Below, piece by piece: positions 1 to 8,398 of a stretch of 64,000 nucleotides of DNA. Location: positions 62,001 to 126,000 of the forward strand of contig NZ_JAGINP010000021.1 in assembly GCF_017876155.1 (NCBI RefSeq), given 5' to 3'. The DNA is from Azospirillum rugosum. Its GTDB lineage: Bacteria; Pseudomonadota; Alphaproteobacteria; Azospirillales; Azospirillaceae. The notes below the pieces were generated by a model, which was not told the DNA's origin, did not search any database, and was given only the letters and a program-made list of their open reading frames with translations. Within the stretch, counting starts at the first letter, position 1. Every line of letters starts with the position of its first letter. The translations under genes and the position numbers were made by a program.

Positions 1-272
1 GTGCGCTCGCCCTTGCGCTCCAGCAGCGCGTTGGTGGCGACGGTGGTGCCCATCTTCACGGCCTCGACAGCCTCCGCCTGGATCGGCTGGTCGGGAGCGA
101 GGCCGAGCAGGTCGCGGATGCCCTGGATGGCGGCGTCCGGATAGCGCTCCGGATTTTCCGACAGCAGCTTGTGCGTCGCGACCGAACCGTCGGGCCGTTT
201 CGCCACGATGTCGGTGAAGGTACCGCCGCGATCGATCCAGAACTGCCACCGGCCCGGCTGTTGGGGCGCCAT
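1..272 (-). CDS. 5-oxoprolinase / hydantoinase-type protein, N-terminal fragment
   Basis: The first 90 residues run off the left edge of the window. The start ATG is at 272 on the minus strand. The protein begins [20 protein letters not shown] and continues with [14 protein letters not shown] and [18 protein letters not shown]. The [10 protein letters not shown] motif followed by KLLSENP and [12 protein letters not shown] is the N-terminal hydantoinase A signature of 5-oxoprolinase, which opens 5-oxo-L-proline to glutamate using ATP. The short spacing between WQFWIDRGG and LLSENPE matches the large fused OplAH type better than stand-alone HyuA. The rest of the gene, including any HyuB half, is outside the window, so the exact substrate cannot be judged. 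Confidence 0.85.
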   Translation of the reverse strand, partial: MAPQQPGRWQFWIDRGGTFTDIVAKRPDGSVATHKLLSENPERYPDAAIQGIRDLLGLAPDQPIQAEAVEAVKMGTTVATNALLERKGER

Positions 273-416
273 CTACCACTCCCTGATTTTTTACCTTTGA
301 AGACGGGAGTGTGACCATACGACACCGCAGGTTCAAGCCGGGGTGCGCGAAAGGGTGGGATGCACGGAGGTGCAGGGAGCGGCCGACCCCGACCGTCTCC
401 TTGGGCCTATGGGGGC

Positions 417-974
417 CTACGCCGCGGCTTTGAGAATCGCCGGCAGGGTATCGAGCATGGCGTTGACGGCGCCCGCCCCGTCCTCCAGCGCCTCCAGGGC
501 GAGGGAGAATTGCGTCGGGTGCGGCAGGTCGAAGGCGACGGCGATCTCCCCGTCCTGAAGGGACATGCGGCCGCCGAACTTGCGCGACAGGGCGCGCATG
601 CGGACGTTGTCGGAAAGGCACATCATGTGCACACGCCGGATCCCGCGGTTGGCGGCGACGGCCAGCGCGCGGCGGACCAGCGTGGTGCCGACTCGGCGCC
701 CCTGAAGCCCCTTCTCCACGCTGATGGCGAGTTCCGCCTCGTGCGGCCAGAGCAGGCGGTCGGTGCACAGCTCCACCGCGCCGCGCAGTTCGCCCTGGTC
801 GAAGACGCCCAGCAGGATGGTGCGGCCCCAGTCCAGTTTCGCGCAGTGCTTCGCGATGGTCTCATCCGACACGGTGCCGGTGAAGCGGGCGTAGCGGTCG
901 GCCCGGTCCAGCCGCAGCAGATGGGCCCGGTACTGGGCGAGTTCTGCGGGAAGAAGCTTGCGGAAGACGGGCAT
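417..974 (-). CDS. GNAT-family N-acetyltransferase
   Basis: A 185-residue protein starting MPVFRKLLPAELAQYRAHL. The region around residues 80-120 has the acetyl-CoA binding pattern of GNAT enzymes: a beta strand (AELAISVEKGLQGRRVG), the Q/RxxGxG/A-like loop GRRVGT, then a helix (LVRRALAVAANRG) and the strand VHMMCLSDN. The fold is N-acetyltransferase, but the substrate cannot be read from sequence. An upstream in-frame extension to 1160 exists but is arginine-rich and unlike protein; the ATG at 974 gives a standard GNAT length. The gene stands alone, divergent from the TerB-DnaJ gene at 1227. Confidence 0.75.
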   Translation of the reverse strand: MPVFRKLLPAELAQYRAHLLRLDRADRYARFTGTVSDETIAKHCAKLDWGRTILLGVFDQGELRGAVELCTDRLLWPHEAELAISVEKGLQGRRVGTTLVRRALAVAANRGIRRVHMMCLSDNVRMRALSRKFGGRMSLQDGEIAVAFDLPHPTQFSLALEALEDGAGAVNAMLDTLPAILKAAA

Positions 975-1226
975 GGCGCGGGCTCTCGGTGCGTGGGGGT
1001 GTGTTCGCACTGCGCAGAGCGTTCGTTCCCGGATGGCCCTTCGATGGCGGGGCGTGTTCGGCCGTTGGCTCGGCCATAAGTCATACTGCACTGCAACATG
1101 GGCATGAGCCAAGCACAGACAAGGGCGCCCGCCGCACGACGGCCAAGCTTGTGGCACCATCGCAACAGTGGCGGGTGCCGGAGGCTGCCGCTATGCTGCG
1201 CCACCTTCGGTCAAGGGGCGGAATCC

Positions 1227-1988
1227 ATGAGCATTTGGGGCAAGATCCTGGGCGGGGCCGCGGGCTTCGCCATCGGCGGGCCGCTCGGCGCCCTGGTGGG
1301 GGTCGCCGCCGGCTATGCGGTGGACCGCGGTGTCCAGGGCGGCCTGACGGGCGGCCTTCTGGGACTGTGCGGCCCGGCCGACGGGACCAAGTCCGTCGCC
1401 TTCACCATCGGCGTGATCGCCCTGTCGGCCAAGATGGCGCGCGCCGACGGCGTGGTGAAGCGGGTGGAGGTGGACACCTTCAACCGCCTGTTCCGCGTGC
1501 CGCCGGACGAACTGCCGAACGTCGGCCGCGTCTTCGACCTCGCCCGCAAGGACACGCACGGCTTCGAGGAGTACGCGACGCAGATCGCCGCCCTGTTCGA
1601 GGACCGCCACGCGGTGCTGGAGGAGCTGCTGGACAGCCTTCTGATGATCGCGGAGGCCGATGACGAGCTGCACGAGACGGAGGTCGACTACCTGCGCCAG
1701 GTCGCCCACATCTTCGGATTCGCCGACGCCGACTTCGAGCGGATCCTGGCCGGGCACCATATCGCCGGCACCAGCGACGACACCGACCCGTACGGGGTGC
1801 TGGGGGTGTCGCGCCGCGCCAGCGACGAGGAGATCAAGGCCGCCCACCGCCGCCTGGTCCGCGAGCACCACCCCGACAAGCTGATCGCGCAAGGCCTGCC
1901 GCAGGAGTTCGTGGACCTCGCCACGCAGAAGGTCGCCGCCATCAACGCGGCGTATGATCGAATCGAGAAGGAACGGGGGCGGGGGTAG
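1227..1988 (+). CDS. djlA: TerB-DnaJ domain protein (DjlA-like co-chaperone)
   Basis: 253 residues. Residues 8-45 are glycine-rich (GGAAGFAIGGPLGALVGVAAGYA), as in the glycine-zipper or membrane-associating segment of DjlA-type proteins. Residues about 55-175 form a helical TerB-like domain, with acidic pairs in MARADGVVKRVEVDTF and IAEADDELHETE. Residues about 187-253 form a J domain with the HPD tripeptide at 215-217 that stimulates DnaK ATPase. The order matches E. coli DjlA, although the membrane anchor here is a glycine-rich stretch rather than one clean TM helix. The start at 1227 is preceded by AAGGGGCGG. A GC-rich palindromic element follows the stop directly. Confidence 0.8.
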   Translation: MSIWGKILGGAAGFAIGGPLGALVGVAAGYAVDRGVQGGLTGGLLGLCGPADGTKSVAFTIGVIALSAKMARADGVVKRVEVDTFNRLFRVPPDELPNVGRVFDLARKDTHGFEEYATQIAALFEDRHAVLEELLDSLLMIAEADDELHETEVDYLRQVAHIFGFADADFERILAGHHIAGTSDDTDPYGVLGVSRRASDEEIKAAHRRLVREHHPDKLIAQGLPQEFVDLATQKVAAINAAYDRIEKERGRG

Positions 1989-1994
1989 AAAGTA

Positions 1995-2101
1995 GTCGCG
2001 TTGGGCCCCCACCCTAGCCCTCCCCCATCTTCGACGGGGGAGGGGATTGCCCCTCCCCCCATCTTCGACGGGGGGAGGTTGGGAGGGGGGCCCAACGCAA
2101 C
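1995..2101. repeat. C/G-rich intergenic palindromic element, copy 1
   Basis: The outer arms are GTCGCGTTGGGCCCCC and, inverted, GGGCCCAACGCAAC. Inside are two hairpins, each a run of C, the loop ATCTTCGACG or similar, and a run of G. The same arrangement recurs at 28146-28268 and 31933-32071. It sits between djlA and uup and may act as a transcript-end structure. Confidence 0.7.
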
Positions 2102-2149
2102 CACTCCCCCATTTCCAAGACAACGCATCCCCGCCCCGGCGCAATCGGG

Positions 2150-2179
2150 TGTCGCGGGGGTGGGGGGAGCGCGCTATAT
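2150..2179 (+). promoter_or_regulatory. Probable sigma-70-type promoter of uup
   Basis: A CTATAT -10 element at 2174-2179 within GCGCTATATAAGC lies 45 bases before the uup start. The same CTATA(T/C) motif precedes bamD (37200) and uvrD (48062). The -35 region (about 2150-2156) matches poorly, so only the -10 is well supported. Confidence 0.4.
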
Positions 2180-2223
2180 AAGCAGCCTTCCGCACACCGT
2201 ATCGTTGGGTCGCCCCGTCAGTC

Positions 2224-4050
2224 ATGGCTCCTCCCGCTCCGATCACCGCGCTCCAGGGCGTGTCCGTCACCTTCGGCGGCCGGCCGCTGTTCGAATCCAT
2301 CGACCTGTCCATCGGGCGGGGCGACAAGGCCTGTCTGGTCGGGCGCAACGGCTCCGGCAAGTCCACGCTGATGAAGGTGCTGGCCGGCATGGTCCAGCCG
2401 GACGGCGGGAACGTGTTCGTGCAGCCGGGCGCCCGCATCGCCTACCTGCCGCAGGAGCCGGACTTCACGGGCTGCGCCACCGTCCACGACTACGTCGCCG
2501 CCGGCCTGCCCGCTGACGAGCAGGACGAGGCGCACCGGGTGGACGCGGTGCTCGACCGCTTGCAGCTGGAAGGCCACCTGGACCCCGGCACGCTGTCGGG
2601 CGGCGAGGCGCGCCGCGCGGCGCTGGCCCGCACGCTGGTCGGCAACCCCGACGTGATGCTGCTGGACGAACCGACCAACCACCTGGACCTGCCGACCATC
2701 GAGTGGCTGGAGGAGGAGTTGCTGGCCTACCGCGGCGGGTTGCTGCTGATCAGCCACGACCGCAGCTTCCTGAACCGGCTGGCGAAGCGCACGCTGTGGC
2801 TGGACCGCGGCACGGTGCGCGCCACCGACCGCGGCTTCGCCGAGTTCGAGACCTGGCAGGCCGAGGTGTTCGAGGCGGAGGACATCGCCGCCCAGAAGCT
2901 GGACCGCAAGATCGAAGGCGAAATGAAGTGGCTGCGCGAGGGCATTTCCGCCCGGCGCACCCGCAACATGGGCCGCGTGCGCGCCTTGTTGCAGCTTCGC
3001 ACCGATCGCGCCGAGCGGATCAAGGGCGGCCAGCAGGCCAAGCTGGCCATCGCGGAAGCCGAGCGCGGCGGCCGCATGGTGATCGAGGCCGACCGCATCT
3101 CCAAGGGCTTCGACACGGCCGACGGTCGCAAGACCATCGTCAAGGACTTCTCCACCCGCATCCTGCGCGGCGACCGCGTCGGGCTGATCGGGCCGAACGG
3201 GGCCGGCAAGTCCACCCTGCTGAAGATGCTGACCGGCCAGATGGATCCCGACAGCGGAACGATCCGGCTCGGCACCAATCTTGAGACCGCCTACTTCGAC
3301 CAGCGCCGCGTCGGGCTGGACCCGGAGGAGACGATCCGCCAGGTGCTGTGCCCCTTCGGCGGCGACAGCGTGATGGTCAACGGCCAGCCGCGCCACGTCG
3401 CCGGCTACATCCGCGACTTCCTGTTCGACACCCGCCAGCTCGACAGCCCGGTGAAGGCGCTGTCGGGCGGCGAGCGCAACCGGCTGCTGCTCGCCCGGCT
3501 GTTCGCGCGGCCCAGCAACATGATGATCCTCGACGAGCCGACCAACGACCTCGACATGGACACGCTGGACCTGCTGGAGGACGTGCTGGGCGACTACCAG
3601 GGCACGCTGCTGCTGGTCAGCCACGACCGCGACTTCCTCGACCGGCTGGTGACCAGCACGATCGCGGTGGAGGGCGACGGGGTGGTCACCGAATACGCCG
3701 GCGGCTATGCCGATTACCTGGTGCAGCGCCCGCAGCCGCAGGCCAAGGCCGCCGCGGCGCCCAAGGCGAAGCCCGCCGCCGCACCGGCCGCGGCCAAGCC
3801 GAAGGGCAAGCTGAGCTACAAGGACCAGCGGGAGTTGGACGACCTGCCGGCCCGCATGGAGAAGCTGACGGCCGAGGTGGCCAAGCTGGAAGCGGCGCTG
3901 GCCGACCCCGACCTGTTCGCCCGCGACGCCGCGAAGTTCCAGAAGACGTCGGACCAGTTGCAGGCCAAACAGGCGGAGCTGTCCGCCGCCGAGGAACGCT
4001 GGCTGGAGCTGGAGGCCCTGCGCGAGGAGTTGGAAGGCGGCCGCGCATGA
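2224..4050 (+). CDS. uup: ABC-F family ATPase, Uup-like
   Basis: 608 residues with two ABC ATPase domains and no membrane segment. Domain 1 has Walker A GRNGSGKS (residues 40-47), signature LSGGE (124-128) and Walker B MLLDEPTNHLDL. Domain 2 has Walker A GPNGAGKS (323-330), signature LSGGERNR and ILDEPTNDLDMD. Between them lies the ABC-F linker rich in R and K. Residues about 540-608, after an Ala/Pro/Lys-rich spacer, form the C-terminal coiled coil typical of Uup. Family members bind ribosomes or branched DNA intermediates; which applies here cannot be told. The stop overlaps the start of the next gene (ATGA), so these are co-translated. Confidence 0.9.
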   Translation: MAPPAPITALQGVSVTFGGRPLFESIDLSIGRGDKACLVGRNGSGKSTLMKVLAGMVQPDGGNVFVQPGARIAYLPQEPDFTGCATVHDYVAAGLPADEQDEAHRVDAVLDRLQLEGHLDPGTLSGGEARRAALARTLVGNPDVMLLDEPTNHLDLPTIEWLEEELLAYRGGLLLISHDRSFLNRLAKRTLWLDRGTVRATDRGFAEFETWQAEVFEAEDIAAQKLDRKIEGEMKWLREGISARRTRNMGRVRALLQLRTDRAERIKGGQQAKLAIAEAERGGRMVIEADRISKGFDTADGRKTIVKDFSTRILRGDRVGLIGPNGAGKSTLLKMLTGQMDPDSGTIRLGTNLETAYFDQRRVGLDPEETIRQVLCPFGGDSVMVNGQPRHVAGYIRDFLFDTRQLDSPVKALSGGERNRLLLARLFARPSNMMILDEPTNDLDMDTLDLLEDVLGDYQGTLLLVSHDRDFLDRLVTSTIAVEGDGVVTEYAGGYADYLVQRPQPQAKAAAAPKAKPAAAPAAAKPKGKLSYKDQRELDDLPARMEKLTAEVAKLEAALADPDLFARDAAKFQKTSDQLQAKQAELSAAEERWLELEALREELEGGRA

Positions 4051-4925
4051 GCTTGCGCGATTCGCTGCTGGCGCTCCTGGTCATGGCGATCTGGGGCCTC
4101 AACTTCGTCGTGGCGAAATGGGGGCTGGCGGAATTCCCGCCGCTGTTCATCATGGCGCTGCGCTTCGTCCTGGTGGCGGCGCTGCTGGTCCCCTTCGCCC
4201 GCATCCCGCGCGGCAAGATGCTGCCCATCGCCGTCCTGTCGGTGACGCTGGGGAGCATCCATTTTCCGCTGATGTTCACCGGGCTGAACGGCATCGACGC
4301 GGCCACCGCCTCGCTGGCCGCGCAGGCGCAGGTGCCCTTCTCGTCCCTGCTGGCGTCGATCCTGTTCAAGGACAAGCTGGGCGGGCGCCGGGCGCTGGGC
4401 ATGGCGACGGCCTTTGCCGGGGTGATGGTCATCGCGGGCGAGCCGCGGCTGGCCGGATCGCTGACGCCGATGCTGATGATCCTGGCGGCGAGCTTCGCCT
4501 TCGCCATCGCCAGCATGCAGATGAAGACGATCATCGGCGTGGACGGCTTCGCGCTGAACGGCTGGATGGCGCTGTTCGCCGCGCCTCAGCTGCTGGTCCT
4601 GTCGCTGCTTCTGGAGGACGGGCATCTGGCCGCGCTCGGCAACGCCAGCGCCTGGGGCTGGGGCTCCATCGCCTACATGGCCATTGGGGTGACGATCATC
4701 GCCTACGGCCTGTGGTACCCTCTGCTGCGCAAGTACGCGGTGAACCAGACCATGCCCTACCTGCTGACCGTGCCGGTGTTCGGGGTGGCGGCTGGGGTGA
4801 TGCTGATGGGCGATCCCTTCACGCTGCGGCTGGTGCTTGGCGGCTGCCTGACGCTGGGCGGGGTCGCCTTCATCGTGCAGCGCCGCCCGAACGTGGTCGG
4901 CGACAAGGTGACGAATCCGACATGA
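4047..4925 (+). CDS. EamA/DMT-family transporter
   Basis: 292 residues with about ten hydrophobic helices, opening MSLRDSLLALLVMAIWGLNF, followed by the VAKWGLAEFPPLF segment. This opening closely resembles E. coli EamA (YdeD), an exporter of O-acetylserine and cysteine in the drug/metabolite transporter superfamily. The two EamA repeats cover about residues 5-135 and 145-285. The start overlaps the uup stop by 4 bases and its own stop overlaps the next start, giving a three-gene unit. The substrate here is inferred only from family resemblance. Confidence 0.85.
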   Translation: MSLRDSLLALLVMAIWGLNFVVAKWGLAEFPPLFIMALRFVLVAALLVPFARIPRGKMLPIAVLSVTLGSIHFPLMFTGLNGIDAATASLAAQAQVPFSSLLASILFKDKLGGRRALGMATAFAGVMVIAGEPRLAGSLTPMLMILAASFAFAIASMQMKTIIGVDGFALNGWMALFAAPQLLVLSLLLEDGHLAALGNASAWGWGSIAYMAIGVTIIAYGLWYPLLRKYAVNQTMPYLLTVPVFGVAAGVMLMGDPFTLRLVLGGCLTLGGVAFIVQRRPNVVGDKVTNPT

Positions 4926-5602
4926 TTGTGGACCGCCCCTCCCCCAACCATGGCCCCCGGGCGGACGGCGCGGGGGTGGAGCTTCTGATCCTGCATTACA
5001 CGGGCATGCCGACCGCCGCCTCGGCGCTCGACCGGCTGTGCGACCCGGCGGCCCAGGTCAGCGCCCACTACACGGTGGACGAGGACGGCACCGTCTACGC
5101 CCACGTTCCGGAGGACCGGCGCGCCTGGCACGCGGGCGTGTCGAACTGGCGCGGGCGGGGCGACGTGAACAGCCGCTCCATCGGCGTGGAGATCGTCAAC
5201 CCGGGCCACGAGTTCGGCTACCGCCCCTACCCCGCCGTCCAGATGCAGGCGGTGGTGGAGCTGTGCCGAGCGATCGTGGGACGTCATGGGATCGCGCCCG
5301 CCGATGTGATCGGGCACAGCGACATCGCCCCTGACCGCAAGGAGGATCCGGGCGAGCTGTTCGATTGGCGCGGGTTGGCCGCGGATGGGATCGGGGTCTG
5401 GCCGGAGCCGCAGGCGGAGGATGACGGGCCGTTCACGGCCGACGAGGTGACGGCGCTGCTGGGACGCTATGGGTACGACGCAGCGGCCCCGCGCGCGCTG
5501 CTGTCCTTCCAGCGCCATTTCCACCCGGAGGCGATGACCGGCGCGGCGGATGCGGAGACGGTGCGAAGGCTGCGCGCCCTGGTCCGGATGACGGGACGGT
5601 AG
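4922..5602 (+). CDS. N-acetylmuramoyl-L-alanine amidase (AmpD/AmiD type)
   Basis: 226 residues. The Amidase_2 fold is shown by LLILHYTG (zinc ligand H25), the AWHAGVSNW segment, IGVEIVN and GHSDIAPDRKEDPG, which supplies a second zinc histidine and the Asp ligand. A short C-terminal helical region (about 165-226, with FTADEVTALLGRYGYD) resembles the peptidoglycan-binding module of AmiD. It cleaves the amide bond between MurNAc and the peptide of peptidoglycan fragments. No signal peptide or lipobox is visible, favouring a cytosolic recycling role like AmpD despite the AmiD-like C-terminus. It is the last gene of the uup unit. Confidence 0.85.
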   Translation: MIVDRPSPNHGPRADGAGVELLILHYTGMPTAASALDRLCDPAAQVSAHYTVDEDGTVYAHVPEDRRAWHAGVSNWRGRGDVNSRSIGVEIVNPGHEFGYRPYPAVQMQAVVELCRAIVGRHGIAPADVIGHSDIAPDRKEDPGELFDWRGLAADGIGVWPEPQAEDDGPFTADEVTALLGRYGYDAAAPRALLSFQRHFHPEAMTGAADAETVRRLRALVRMTGR

Positions 5603-5675
5603 CCGTTCCTACACTCTTATATTTATATTTGGGATCGAGCCCCACTGGGGTGGCGTCGGGTGGGCCAGAGGGGAC

Positions 5676-5782
5676 TCACCACAGAGGCACGGAGACACGG
5701 AGAGGTCGGGACAGCGCCGACCTCCGTGCCGGGGGACGGCTGTGGAAAGGCATATCTCTGTGCCTCCGTGTCTCTGTGGTGA
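5676..5782. repeat. Octamer-ended inverted-repeat element A (107 bp)
   Basis: The left arm from 5680 has three tandem octamers CACAGAGG, CACGGAGA, CACGGAGA. The right arm ending at 5778, read inverted, has CACAGAGA, CACGGAGG, CACAGAGA. Both ends are capped by TCAC/GTGA. The 51-bp centre has no gene. It ends just upstream of the RNase P RNA promoter. It belongs with copies at 42207, 52573 and 43863. Confidence 0.85.
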
Positions 5783-5798
5783 CACTGCACCCATCCGC

Positions 5799-5827
5799 CA
5801 TTGCGGTTTTCCACACACCTCTATAAA
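5799..5827 (+). promoter_or_regulatory. Promoter of RNase P RNA gene
   Basis: A -10 TATAAA at 5822-5827 ends 7 bases before the predicted RNA 5' end at 5835. A weak -35 (TTGCGG or CATTGC, around 5799-5806) lies at near-canonical spacing. Confidence 0.6.
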
Positions 5828-5834
5828 CAAGGCC

Positions 5835-6250
<416 letters not shown>

Positions 6251-6252
<2 letters not shown>

Positions 6253-6284
6253 TTCAACCGAACGGCGTTCGGTTGAAGCTTTTT
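6251..6284 (+). terminator. Intrinsic terminator of rnpB
   Basis: A perfect 13-bp stem (6251-6263 with 6267-6279) with a 3-base GGC loop is followed by TTTTT. It starts at the very end of the RNA's P1 helix. Confidence 0.93.
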
Positions 6285-6365
6285 ATCGGCTTCACACGCC
6301 AGCCGGGCTTCGGCCGCACGAGCGGCCGGGGCCGCCGTCGCGGCCCGAAGCGGATCGCGATCCGC

Positions 6366-6474
6366 TTATCCACAGCCCATCCACCTCCTCCGGCGTAGCG
6401 CCCTACCCCCTTGTTGCGGGGCTGGGGATGGTTGCGCCCATCTTTCCCCAGCTTCATCCACAGGCGGTGGATAA
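6366..6474. promoter_or_regulatory. Cluster of three DnaA-box-like sites upstream of mraZ
   Basis: A perfect box TTATCCACA at 6366-6374 (+), TCATCCACA at 6454-6462 (+, one mismatch), and TTATCCACC on the minus strand at 6466-6474 (one mismatch). The last two form an inverted pair. They lie in the 635-bp gene-free region 6285-6919 between rnpB and mraZ. No AT-rich unwinding segment is obvious, so a regulatory role for the division cluster is at least as likely as an origin. Confidence 0.5.
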
Positions 6475-6764
6475 CTGTGGGGCAATTTCCCATGCCGTCC
6501 CATGACCGACCCGCCCCGGCTACCCCCGCAGGGTAGGCCTTTTGGTGGGTGCGATTCGCCTTTTTGCAGAACCACTTCACGAGTCACGGCAACGGATTGT
6601 TTGGAACATCCGGGCAACTCTCGCCCTGGACCGCAGCGTTACGCCCGATAAGGCGCCGAAATGTTGCTGGATCTCGCCGAATCCGCTCACCTATTTGCGC
6701 CCTTGCAACACATCGGGCGTTAAGTCTTGACAGTCCTGTCTGAATACTGGCGGGGGCGTTGACG

Positions 6765-6798
6765 CCCATGTTGTCCCATGCTATCCCATGAAAGCCCA
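6765..6798. promoter_or_regulatory. MraZ operator: four CCCA repeats at 10-bp spacing
   Basis: CCCA occurs at 6765, 6775, 6785 and 6795, i.e. TGGG on the minus strand exactly every 10 bp. The first three are followed by TG. MraZ in other bacteria binds TGGGN repeats separated by 5 bases in its own promoter. Two further CCCA copies at 6489 and 6499 repeat the spacing upstream. A TTGACA -35-like box at 6727-6732 precedes the array, but no good -10 is seen at 17 bp. The repeats lie about 120 bp before the mraZ start. Confidence 0.7.
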
Positions 6799-6919
6799 GT
6801 TCGGGGGGAGACCTACCCAACCAAGGTAGCCGGGTTGGGCGGGTTTGGCGGAACGGGCGGATAGGGGCCTCGCGACGGCGGGTCCCGAACAACGGGGAAG
6901 GGGGGCGTTCGTCGGGCCG

Positions 6920-7414
6920 ATGGCCATTTTCCTGTCCACATACGTCAACAAAGTTGACAGGAAAGGTCGCTGCTCCATCCCGGCGCAGTTCCGGCAGTCG
7001 CTTGCCAAAAGCTCGGCCCCCGGCACCGTCTACCTGTGGCCCTCGCTGAACCACCAGGCGCTGGAAGGCGCCGACCAGGACTATCTCGACATCCTCTCCG
7101 AAAGCCTGGAGTCCCCCGACCTGGACGCGGACGAGCGGGACATGATCGAGACCTTCATCTTCGGCAAGCTGATCCCCGTCTCCCTCGACAACGAGGGCCG
7201 GATCGTCCTGCCCAAGGAACTGGCGGAGTTCGCCGGCATCGGCGAGGAAGCCGCCTTCATCGGCCGCCGCAAGACCTTCCAGATCTGGGAGCCGGGCGCC
7301 CTGAAGGCCCACGAGCAGACGCTGCGCGACCAGGTCGTGCGCAAGGACATCTCGCTGAGCCAGATCGTCGCCAAGGCGTCCCGCGGCGCCGCCAACCGGG
7401 CAGGGGAGGGCTGA
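6920..7414 (+). CDS. mraZ: Transcriptional regulator MraZ
   Basis: 164 residues with two SpoVT/AbrB-like halves. The first (FLSTYVNKVDRKGRCSIPAQFR) and second (GKLIPVSLDNEGRIVLPKEL) each carry the DxxGR core. MraZ is the DNA-binding first gene of most dcw clusters and represses its own operon through TGGG repeats, which are present just upstream. The length is slightly above the 150-residue norm. A purine-rich GGGGAAGGGGGG lies before the start. The stop is 6 bases before rsmH. Confidence 0.95.
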   Translation: MAIFLSTYVNKVDRKGRCSIPAQFRQSLAKSSAPGTVYLWPSLNHQALEGADQDYLDILSESLESPDLDADERDMIETFIFGKLIPVSLDNEGRIVLPKELAEFAGIGEEAAFIGRRKTFQIWEPGALKAHEQTLRDQVVRKDISLSQIVAKASRGAANRAGEG

Positions 7415-7420
7415 TCCGCC

Positions 7421-8398
7421 ATGACCGCTCCTGATGCCCGCCACATTTCCGTCCTCCTGAACGAGGTCGTCGACGCGCTCTCCCCGCGCGACGGCGGCGT
7501 CTATGTGGACGGCACCTTCGGCGTCGGCGGCTACAGCCGCGCCCTTCTCGAGTCGGCCGACTGCCGCGTATGGGGCATCGACCGCGACCCCGCCGCCATC
7601 GCGCGCGGCCGCCAGCTCGCCCTCGCCTACCCCGGGCGGCTGGAGGTCATCGAAGGCCGCTTCGGCGACATGGACGCCCTGCTCGCCGAGCGCGGAGTCG
7701 AGTCGGTGGACGGCGTGGCGCTGGACGTCGGCGTCTCCTCCCCGCAGATCGACGAGCCGGAGCGCGGGTTCTCCTTCCGCTTCGACGGCCCGCTCGACAT
7801 GCGCATGGGACGGGATGGGCCGACGGCCGCCGACGTGGTCAACACCGCCGACGAGGGCGAGCTGGCCGACATCGTGTACCACTACGGCGAGGAGCGCATG
7901 GCCCGCCGCGTGGCCCGCGCCATCGTCGCCGCCCGCAAGAGCGCGCCGATCGAGCGCACCCGGCAGCTGGCCGAGATCGTCCGGTCCGTGGTGCCGAAGG
8001 GGAAGGGCGACGCCATCGACCCGGCGACCCGCACCTTCCAGGCGCTGCGCATCCACGTGAACGACGAGCTGGGCGAACTGCGCCGCGGCCTCGCCGCCGC
8101 CGAATCGCTGCTGAAGCCCGGCGGGCGGCTTGCCGTTGTCTCTTTCCATTCGCTGGAGGATCGGGAAGTAAAGACGTTCCTGAAGGAACGGTCTTCGCCT
8201 CCCCCCTCCCCGTCCCGACACGCGCCAAGCCTTGCGGCCGACGCGCGGTCCCCATCCTTCCGCCTTCTGTCGCGCAAGCCGATCCTGCCGACCGAAGCGG
8301 AGTCCCACAGCAACCCCCGCGCGCGCTCTGCCCGGCTGCGCGCGGCCGAACGCACCACGGCGCCGGCATTCCCGGCGCCGGGCAAGGAGGCGGCATGA
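7421..8398 (+). CDS. rsmH: 16S rRNA C1402 N4-methyltransferase RsmH (MraW)
   Basis: 325 residues. The N-terminus [13 protein letters not shown] and [15 protein letters not shown] (SAM-binding motif I) are diagnostic, followed by [27 protein letters not shown] and MRMG. The C-terminal region [13 protein letters not shown] is conserved, with a Pro/Ser-rich insert ([12 protein letters not shown]) that varies in the family. It methylates N4 of C1402 in 16S rRNA using SAM. It is the second dcw gene, with a 4-base overlap into ftsL. Confidence 0.96.
   Translation: MTAPDARHISVLLNEVVDALSPRDGGVYVDGTFGVGGYSRALLESADCRVWGIDRDPAAIARGRQLALAYPGRLEVIEGRFGDMDALLAERGVESVDGVALDVGVSSPQIDEPERGFSFRFDGPLDMRMGRDGPTAADVVNTADEGELADIVYHYGEERMARRVARAIVAARKSAPIERTRQLAEIVRSVVPKGKGDAIDPATRTFQALRIHVNDELGELRRGLAAAESLLKPGGRLAVVSFHSLEDREVKTFLKERSSPPPSPSRHAPSLAADARSPSFRLLSRKPILPTEAESHSNPRARSARLRAAERTTAPAFPAPGKEAA

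Noticed and set aside
5676-5782. CRISPR-like array from repeated octamers
   Set aside because: Units are 8 bp, directly adjacent without spacers and arranged as inverted arms; no cas genes in the window.
6285-6919. Chromosomal origin of replication at the DnaA boxes
   Set aside because: Only three boxes, no AT-rich unwinding region and no skew data; kept as a DnaA-site cluster only.
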